Shown here one piece after another: positions 58,416 through 64,000 of a DNA stretch of 64,000 bases (position 1 is the first letter of the stretch; every line of letters starts with the position of its first letter). Made by a program: the position numbers and the translations under genes. The DNA is from Chitinophaga flava (GTDB lineage: Bacteria > Bacteroidota > Bacteroidia > Chitinophagales > Chitinophagaceae). Below the pieces are notes generated by a model that ran no database searches, was not told the DNA's origin, and saw nothing but the letters and a program-made list of their open reading frames with translations. The stretch lies in the NCBI RefSeq assembly GCF_003308995.1, contig NZ_QFFJ01000001.1, positions 186,001 to 250,000 of the forward strand. The letters are read 5' to 3'.

Positions 58416-61028
58416 TTAAAGTGTGCTAAGTATAAATACGAGCCCATCTACCACATCTCCATCAGTATTTCGTTTAATCGTTACCGGTACACCACCCGGT
58501 TTGGCCTTCATTTTCAGACGCTGCATCTGTACTGTGTCCGGGCTTACGGTATATTTACCGGGTGGCAGGCCGAGGTAACTGAAATACCCGTCTCCTTCTG
58601 TCAATACGGAGGCTACCTGCCGCGACGATTCGTCATAAATATTCATTTTGATCCTGGCCAGCCCTTTATGTGATTCATTTCTGACCATTCCTGACACCTC
58701 ACCGGAAATAGAAACCGGGACTTCTATTGGCCTGAACTGATTAGGCAAGGCCAGTGCACTTAGGGTAGTGTATTTCAGCTGCCAGGCCACAGAACTAAAA
58801 CCATCAGGGTTTAAAGTGATCAGATATTTTCTGTAAGGCTCCAGATTGTACACCCGGTAAGTGGTATCTTCCTTATCATATTGCACCACACCTCCATTTA
58901 CCAATAGTGTCAGACCTTCCACTTTGGGTTCTCCCGGATCTTTCTTTCCGTTACCATTGAAATCGAGGAAAGCAAGTATGCTCATTTGAGCTCGTCCTAC
59001 GCTACCTACGTTACCGGCCATCAGTTTATGGGCAGTTTTGTCGTACAACAGGCTACCGCTGGCGGATTCAGTGACGGAAGAATTCATACGGGAGATATTT
59101 GTACTGAGGCCGGTCTTTGCGAAGGCTAAATCGTAACGTAGGGTGATGCCCGTGGAGAATTGTCTATAAGTAAAGTCTCTTTCTATTGATAATCTTACAA
59201 AACCTCGTCCCATTATCGATCTCTCCACTTCCACTCTCGCGTTGGTGAACTGCCCCCTGTCATAGGAGTATTGCAGCCGGGGTGTTAAAAACATTTTGGT
59301 AGTCAGCGGGTATACCTGCGACAGTGAGGAATAAGCCACCGGCTTAATATCTTTCCTGAAGGTACCGAAGGTAGTCAGGTTAGTATTGACATGTCCTATT
59401 GTACAGGAGTTGACCCATTCCACAGTGGTATATTTCATCAGTGGCGCAGCAGGCGGATAAAGCAGTTTCTCTACGATCGGTTGCTGCGATAAGGGTGGCA
59501 TGGTGATCATGTCTACCGTCATCCGGGAGAGCAGTGAAAAATTTGGTCTCCGTATCGGCAACGTCAGCGAGGCTTTACGTTCTTCCAGGTAATTGTACTT
59601 CACCGCTCTCTGATCTTTCTGATAGAGCAGGTATTGCAGGTCCATTTCCAGATCGAACGGCAACCGCCAGTATAAAGCCGCTTTACTTCTTACCCCGTAG
59701 GCATATTCGCCGCTGAGGATCAGGTTATTGGTCACCCTCCAGGCTGCCTGCGTGAAAGGTATCGGTTTTGCACCGGGTATGGACGACAGATATTCCGCAC
59801 CAGCTCCCACGGTGATATGTGGTGAGACGCCATAGTTGACGATTCCCTGCGCATAACGACTGTTTTCTCCATCGAGCACAACGCCGCCTGTCACCGAATA
59901 ATTCATTTCACCGGCAGGGAGAAAGTTAAAAGGGATAATGATCTCCCGCTGTTCAGAACGCACTTCTCCCCAGGGGCCGTAAAACCGGAGCTGTACCGAT
60001 GTATTACCATAAATAATGGGCACATTAAAGGCAAAGAACCCCGATGCATCCGCCTGTTGATAGTCGATCAGCTCATTGTTGATATACAGTTCAACTTTCC
60101 AGCCGGGATAAGTAAGGTCGGTTAACCGGTAGGTACCGAAGGCAGTCCTGTTGAGCGTTGGTGTGTTCGAAAACTGTACACCGGCCAGAGGATACAATAG
60201 TGACGCGATGGAGCCATTATTGATTCTGCCTACGGTAACCTGCCGTAACAATGGATTATCATTGTTTACATGATGCCACATAAATTGCTGGTTGCGTATA
60301 TCCAGCTGGTTAATATTGTTATAATTCAACTGGATATTGGTTTCACCACCAACCAATTCACCACCTAAAGACAGGTTAAGGTTGGTATTGTTGCCTCCAT
60401 ATTGCTGGGTGGCCATTACAGACCAGTCAGCTGCACTAAGACTAAACGCCGTGGCTTTTCTGGCAATAATGGTATCGGCCTTATCAATGCCTTTCAGCCG
60501 ATTGATTTTATCGCGAAGGCGTTGCTGCCGCATTTCTCTCAAAATAGGTAAATCCAGTTTGGTAGTCAGTACTACACAAAGGTCGCTGAAACGGAATGCG
60601 CAGTTGAGTCCAAACACGTCCCCCCAGCTGTTGGATTTCAGGTAGAACCCTGAAGCCGTACTGATGAGGTTTGCGTTTGTCATGACTGTTTGTTTTTTGT
60701 TATATACAATAGTGTTACTTGCTTTCTCAATGGTATACACATCTTCCGCGCTGTTGATAAACCCTGACAGGGTATCCGACGTTACCGAAAAAGTGTTTTT
60801 TATTTTCAGGAAGTCAAACATCTCATTGACGGATAGATACACTTCCTGTTTACGGATAATAGCAGCTAATTCAACAGCACCCAGTTCCTGCATTCTAACG
60901 GTCACCATCACTTCATCTCCGTCTGCAGCATCCTGTGCGCTGCATTTTTCCGGACAGCCGGCTATGAGGGTAGCCAGGATAAGGACGCCGGTTAAAAACG
61001 TCGTGATCGTATGGTGAAGCTGTTTCAC
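58416..61028 (-). CDS. Usher-like outer-membrane protein
   Basis: 870 residues with a GTG start before KQLHHTITTFLTGVLILATL (a TTG ten codons upstream is less likely, since the GTG gives a proper signal peptide). The layout follows fimbrial ushers (PapC/FimD): an N-terminal domain, then a barrel with LTYPGWKVELYINNELIDYQ and YGNTSVQLRFYGPWGEVRSE, the plug-like ADASGFFAFNVPIIYGN, and a C-terminal part with an FLDFNGNGKKDPGE calcium-like loop and a carboxypeptidase-like domain (GEVSGMVRNESHKGLARIKM). Ushers export and assemble pilus subunits. It follows the chaperone-like gene and the 160-residue subunit gene. Confidence 0.72.
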   Translation of the reverse strand: MKQLHHTITTFLTGVLILATLIAGCPEKCSAQDAADGDEVMVTVRMQELGAVELAAIIRKQEVYLSVNEMFDFLKIKNTFSVTSDTLSGFINSAEDVYTIEKASNTIVYNKKQTVMTNANLISTASGFYLKSNSWGDVFGLNCAFRFSDLCVVLTTKLDLPILREMRQQRLRDKINRLKGIDKADTIIARKATAFSLSAADWSVMATQQYGGNNTNLNLSLGGELVGGETNIQLNYNNINQLDIRNQQFMWHHVNNDNPLLRQVTVGRINNGSIASLLYPLAGVQFSNTPTLNRTAFGTYRLTDLTYPGWKVELYINNELIDYQQADASGFFAFNVPIIYGNTSVQLRFYGPWGEVRSEQREIIIPFNFLPAGEMNYSVTGGVVLDGENSRYAQGIVNYGVSPHITVGAGAEYLSSIPGAKPIPFTQAAWRVTNNLILSGEYAYGVRSKAALYWRLPFDLEMDLQYLLYQKDQRAVKYNYLEERKASLTLPIRRPNFSLLSRMTVDMITMPPLSQQPIVEKLLYPPAAPLMKYTTVEWVNSCTIGHVNTNLTTFGTFRKDIKPVAYSSLSQVYPLTTKMFLTPRLQYSYDRGQFTNARVEVERSIMGRGFVRLSIERDFTYRQFSTGITLRYDLAFAKTGLSTNISRMNSSVTESASGSLLYDKTAHKLMAGNVGSVGRAQMSILAFLDFNGNGKKDPGEPKVEGLTLLVNGGVVQYDKEDTTYRVYNLEPYRKYLITLNPDGFSSVAWQLKYTTLSALALPNQFRPIEVPVSISGEVSGMVRNESHKGLARIKMNIYDESSRQVASVLTEGDGYFSYLGLPPGKYTVSPDTVQMQRLKMKAKPGGVPVTIKRNTDGDVVDGLVFILSTL

Positions 61029-61064
61029 GTTGAAAATGATTGCTGTTTTCCAAATCAATGATGG

Positions 61065-61547
61065 TTATTCGCCTGCCAGGAAAGTGATGAAGATCTGTCC
61101 ATCGTACTTTCCTGATGACATATGTCCTGGCCTGTTGACCGTCAGGGTTCCACCAATGGTGATGCTCGTCCTGGGGGCCTTGGTCATAAAGGGCATCGCC
61201 GGTTCAGACCCTTTGATCCGCAGCGTCATGGTACTTCCATTGCTGCCTTTCAGTAAACTGTTGGTTTCCAGAATAGCGATTCTGCTACCGATGGGGGCCT
61301 CCAGTTCTATGACTGCCGGTGTAGCAACACCACCTTTGTTGATGGGGATCACATCACCGGTAGTAGAGCAGGCGCCGGTTGGGGAGATGGTAATGGTACC
61401 ACCTGACTGGCCCGTGCTGAAAGTACCGAAGTTGAGCTGCTGAATGATGGTAGGCCTAACCTGCGCTTTGACCGGCAGCCAGGGTAACAGGAAAAGTATC
61501 CCCGTTACAGCCCACCATCTGGCTTGCTGTATACTTTTCTTGCCCAT
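61065..61547 (-). CDS. DUF4402-like secreted protein (putative subunit 2)
   Basis: 160 residues from the ATG before GKKSIQQARWW; a TTG two codons upstream is less likely. Signal peptide ending in PVKAQ. QLNFGTFSTGQSGGTITISP, GVATPAVIELEAPIGSRIAI and GTLTVNRPGHMSSGKYDGQI are the DUF4402 blocks. The end IFITFLAGE differs from the VTVNYN end of the other two, so it may be a tip or adaptor subunit. It sits between the chaperone-like and usher-like genes, 36 bases from each. Confidence 0.75.
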   Translation of the reverse strand: MGKKSIQQARWWAVTGILFLLPWLPVKAQVRPTIIQQLNFGTFSTGQSGGTITISPTGACSTTGDVIPINKGGVATPAVIELEAPIGSRIAILETNSLLKGSNGSTMTLRIKGSEPAMPFMTKAPRTSITIGGTLTVNRPGHMSSGKYDGQIFITFLAGE

Positions 61548-61589
61548 GATCAATTAACTGGTTAATGGGTATAACAATAGTGCTGTCGC

Positions 61590-62456
61590 TCAGCGCAGGC
61601 CCAGTTCCTGTTTGGCCAGGGGTGCCGGATTTTTTCCTGCATTGGATTCGAAATTCACTTCCAGCTTTCCCTGATGATAGTTGAGTTTGGAAGTGGCGTC
61701 AAGCTCTATGCGTAACTTCCGTTTCAGTAGTGGCGTGTATACGGCCACGCCTTTCACAAAAGCGGCGCGCGTTCGTTGTCCGGTGAGCGACACGTAATCG
61801 ATGGTGAGATCTCCATAGGTAGACATGTTACCCGAGCGATTGATGCTAAACAGCACCTGTGGTTTTTTGGGGTCGCTCAGGTCGGTGTCCATGTCTGAAA
61901 TAGAGGTGGTCGTTGAGTCAGTTCCAATCCGGATAATAACGGGGATGGTAACACCGAAGACAGGTACCAGTTTTACTTCCAGATTGTTCGTGTCTTTGGC
62001 GACCGGTATTTCGCCTGCAGGTATGGGAGGAGGGACAGCCCTGAAATAAACATGGGATCGATATTCGCCGGGAGGCAGGTTGCCGGTATTGATAACCTGC
62101 AGTTTCACGGCTTGTGATTCTTTGGGAGCAATGGTTACAGTTCTCGGGAAAACCCGAAGGTTGTTGCTTGCAAACAATTGGCCCGAATCGGGTTGTTCAA
62201 TGTTTTCAAAAGAACCATCTTCTTTCATTCTGATTTGTACAAAGGAAACAAGATAGGTAGCGGTGTCTTTGCCGGAATTGGCAAGAGCCAGGTCCTGTGT
62301 TCTTTTGCTTCCATCGAAAATTACCCTTTTGGGATAAATCATCAGGTCGCCCTGCGCCTGCACTGAGGCCGCGTTTAGTAACAAAGAAAGCATGATTGCG
62401 GTGCAAAAGACTATCTCATATCTTTGCTGCACGCGCAGGGTTAGCTGCTGTTTCAT
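61590..62456 (-). CDS. Periplasmic PapD-like chaperone
   Basis: 288 residues from the ATG before KQQLTLRVQQRYE; upstream ATGs at 62474 and 62462 are possible. Signal peptide with core FCTAIMLSLLLNAASVQAQ. Two Ig-like domains: first DLMIYPKRVIFDGSKRTQDL and KDTATYLVSFVQIRM, with LRVFPRTVTIAPKESQAVKL; second with FGVTIPVIIRIGTDSTTT and RAAFVKGVAVYTPLLKRKLR. In PapD-type chaperones the first-domain edge strand and conserved Lys/Arg pair hold the subunit C-terminus; basic residues stand at the right places (YPKR, KR near LLKRKLR). It is preceded by the first DUF4402 gene. Confidence 0.75.
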   Translation of the reverse strand: MKQQLTLRVQQRYEIVFCTAIMLSLLLNAASVQAQGDLMIYPKRVIFDGSKRTQDLALANSGKDTATYLVSFVQIRMKEDGSFENIEQPDSGQLFASNNLRVFPRTVTIAPKESQAVKLQVINTGNLPPGEYRSHVYFRAVPPPIPAGEIPVAKDTNNLEVKLVPVFGVTIPVIIRIGTDSTTTSISDMDTDLSDPKKPQVLFSINRSGNMSTYGDLTIDYVSLTGQRTRAAFVKGVAVYTPLLKRKLRIELDATSKLNYHQGKLEVNFESNAGKNPAPLAKQELGLR

Positions 62457-62572
62457 AAGCATGGTTGCATACATCTCTTAACTAATTAAATAAATGAAGG
62501 GTTTTCATAGGGATACCAAAGGCCTGTACCCAGGTGTAGCACAGGACCTTTTGGTTGAGCTGAAATTGCCGA

Positions 62573-63091
62573 TCAGTTATAGTTGACGGTCACTGAAAAC
62601 GGCGTAGCAGTACTGTAAACACCTGGTACTGAGCCGCCGGGCACCAGCAACGTTGCTCCAACCAGCAACGTTTGGCTGCCACCAGTCAACACCCCGGTAG
62701 GGGTTGGAAAGCTGGTAAAATTATTTGCAAGCAATGTCTGTGCTCCACCACTGGTTGTATTGGTTAATGATACACTGACAGGAAGTGTGATGGAATACGT
62801 AAATCCGTTCTCTCCGGTTACCTGAAAAGTACCAACACTTGGACCACCCGGAAGGGCGGAAACACCTCCTGTGAAAGTACGGGTTCCATTAGGCGCCAAT
62901 ATTACAGCACCAGCTGTCCCGGAAGGTGCTATATTACCGAAGCTCAGATTACCATTCAGATTAATCACGGTTAGTGGGGTAACAACAGACGCAGAAGCAT
63001 TCGCAGTAGCCGTTCCTGATGTTTGTGCAGATACGTTCTCCACACACAAGACAGCCGCAAGCATGGTCAATGATAGAATCTCCTTCTTCAT
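62573..63091 (-). CDS. DUF4402 secreted protein (putative pilin-like subunit 1)
   Basis: 172 residues. Signal peptide (MKKEILSLTMLAAVLCVENVSAQ). Same pattern as the gene at 57808: TATANASASVVTPLTVINLN, NLSFGNIAPSGTAGAVILAP, GTRTFTGGVSALPGGPSVGT, then VPGGSVPGVYSTATPFSV and VTVNYN. The two are clear paralogues and probably the major subunits. It is the first gene of the operon, 116 bases upstream of the chaperone-like gene. Confidence 0.85.
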   Translation of the reverse strand: MKKEILSLTMLAAVLCVENVSAQTSGTATANASASVVTPLTVINLNGNLSFGNIAPSGTAGAVILAPNGTRTFTGGVSALPGGPSVGTFQVTGENGFTYSITLPVSVSLTNTTSGGAQTLLANNFTSFPTPTGVLTGGSQTLLVGATLLVPGGSVPGVYSTATPFSVTVNYN

Positions 63092-63576
63092 AGAAGTCTG
63101 AATTTAAGATGATGAAACGAACAAACGGAAGAATAAGCAGAATGCTGCCAGGGATAAAATCACATACATCCTTATACACGCAATCAGAAAATTACGCAAC
63201 ATTCACATGACTGATTAAATACGAAACCCTGTTACATCGATGGAAAATTACTGATGTCAGTAACTGCTATGATGGAAGGGACGCTTGGAAACCTATGGAA
63301 TAGTTAATTTCAGGATATACTGCCAATCTTAGATATAGTAATTCAGGGGAACAATGCTAATCAAAACTTTGGGACAACTAATTTACAGACTGTTTGGATA
63401 AGTGAAGCGAAGATAAAAAAGATTCTGATTCCTCCAAATTTTTTTTCAGAAAAAAATAAAAGATTAACAAAAAACACAATCATAATGCCACCAAAACAGC
63501 CACCACAGAGAATTTTAGCCACACAAATATAATAAATAAACAATTAGTTATCCTGACAATTATAATTTTTTACTAT
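63092..63576. other. Intergenic region upstream of the DUF4402 operon
   Basis: About 485 bases. The operon's promoter must be here, but no strict TAnnTTTG box is visible on the minus strand. A 60-codon minus frame at 63361-63543 is low-complexity and AT-rich and is rejected. Confidence 0.35.
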
Positions 63577-63972
63577 TCAATCTATATATACAGGCATGTC
63601 CATCATTTGCCGTATATCCATTACCGTTAGTGAAGAAAACACTGCCAGCTTCGAAAGTATTTCTTCATCCGTCAACGCTCCACAACGCCTGCACGTCACC
63701 TCCAGCAATTGCCGCCACGTCACAAACGGCCGCGGAAAATCATCGTCCTCATACTCAATACCCAACTCCTCCTCTATCTTAAACAACAACTCCAGAAATC
63801 CCGGATACCAGTTATGCTCTTCCAACAACAGCCGCATACGCTCCCGCTCTTCCGGCAGATTTATTTTTATACTTCCGCAATGCCGGCACATTAATTCCGG
63901 TAACAACATGTCCGACGGATTAAAATAACTTTTACCGCCACACTGCCCGCAGGTATGTATCCATGGTCCCAT
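63577..63972 (-). CDS. Small zinc-ribbon protein
   Basis: 131 residues from the ATG before GPWIHTCGQCGG, chosen because the promoter box lies just upstream and would cover a TTG at 63993. Three CxxC pairs, in HTCGQCGG, LMCRHCGS and VTCRRCGA, suggest one or two zinc ribbons. A middle helical part is acidic (LFKIEEELGIEYEDDDF), and the end is helical. Cytoplasmic. No family name; a nucleic-acid or protein-binding role is possible. Confidence 0.72.
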   Translation of the reverse strand: MGPWIHTCGQCGGKSYFNPSDMLLPELMCRHCGSIKINLPEERERMRLLLEEHNWYPGFLELLFKIEEELGIEYEDDDFPRPFVTWRQLLEVTCRRCGALTDEEILSKLAVFSSLTVMDIRQMMDMPVYID

Positions 63973-63992
63973 AATAATCTTCTTTTCCAACA

Positions 63993-64000
63993 CAAAGATA
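63993..64000 (-). promoter_or_regulatory. -7 promoter box of the zinc-ribbon gene
   Basis: On the minus strand the last bases of the window read TATCTTTG, a perfect TAnnTTTG, about 20 bases before the ATG at 63972. The -33 element would lie outside the window. Confidence 0.6.

Noticed and set aside
63361..63543. 60-codon minus-strand frame
   Set aside because: Low-complexity Phe/Ile sequence in an AT-rich gap, no homologue-like features.

Overview
The window reads as chromosome of a Bacteroidota bacterium close to Chitinophaga (family Chitinophagaceae). The grounds are -7 boxes of the form TAnnTTTG, little use of Shine-Dalgarno sites, double-glycine peptide leaders typical of Bacteroidota, a TonB receptor with a carboxypeptidase-like head, DUF4402 proteins and a DUF6428 ars gene. 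No replication origin, rRNA or CRISPR array was seen. There is one tRNA gene, tRNA-Leu(CAG).

Layout. 1-531: C-terminal thioesterase of a non-ribosomal peptide synthetase, then a strong terminator. 1003-1521: two small precursor-like peptides with KGG leader ends and Cys/Ser/Thr-rich tails. 1835-5842: an alginate-lyase-like lipoprotein, DoxX, an AraC regulator and a monooxygenase-fold lipoprotein. 6146-13537: a tight seven-gene operon preceded by a good -24/-12 (sigma-54) promoter and closed by a convergent gene for a sigma-54 activator (13524-14909). It encodes two paralogous acidic/aromatic-headed proteins, an HExxH protein, a 648-residue unknown, a PLP enzyme of alpha-oxoamine-synthase type, a PD-(D/E)xK nuclease-like protein and an amidohydrolase. 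I know no named system with this composition, and it is the main candidate for something undescribed. 15822-23616: a response regulator, a HEAT membrane protein, a GT2 synthase, a TPR/beta-barrel protein and a DUF4838 hydrolase, together resembling a Pga-type exopolysaccharide synthesis and export line.

23681-29220 holds a secreted lipoprotein, a small Cys/His-rich exported protein with a TonB receptor, a VOC protein and a putative outer-membrane protein. 29556-35661 is a complete four-gene Wadjet-type (JetABCD) plasmid-defence operon. 35662-36762 is a small gene graveyard (signal-peptide stub, Rhs fragment, broken Crp/Fnr gene). 36763-41014 is an arsenic operon (arsR, arsM, acr3, DUF6428, arsC, phosphoesterase) carrying two decayed members, an arsN-like GNAT tail and a sigZ-like sigma factor. 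A ghost of an ars promoter plus the first arsR codons lies near 45091.

41286-47384 holds an orphan small protein, a cupin, a metzincin with six 56-residue repeats and two BON-type proteins. 47575-49524 is a tRNA-Leu integration hotspot: a recombinase remnant and a 20-bp att-like copy of the tRNA 3' end, with a RidA gene and a WYL regulator between the two copies. 49621-57725 is ordinary chromosome (TetR, BaeRF-like protein, GH76, LysR with a divergent serine hydrolase, FemX-like protein, S24-type regulator). 57808-63091 is a five-gene chaperone-usher-like operon with three DUF4402 proteins. A zinc-ribbon protein ends the window.
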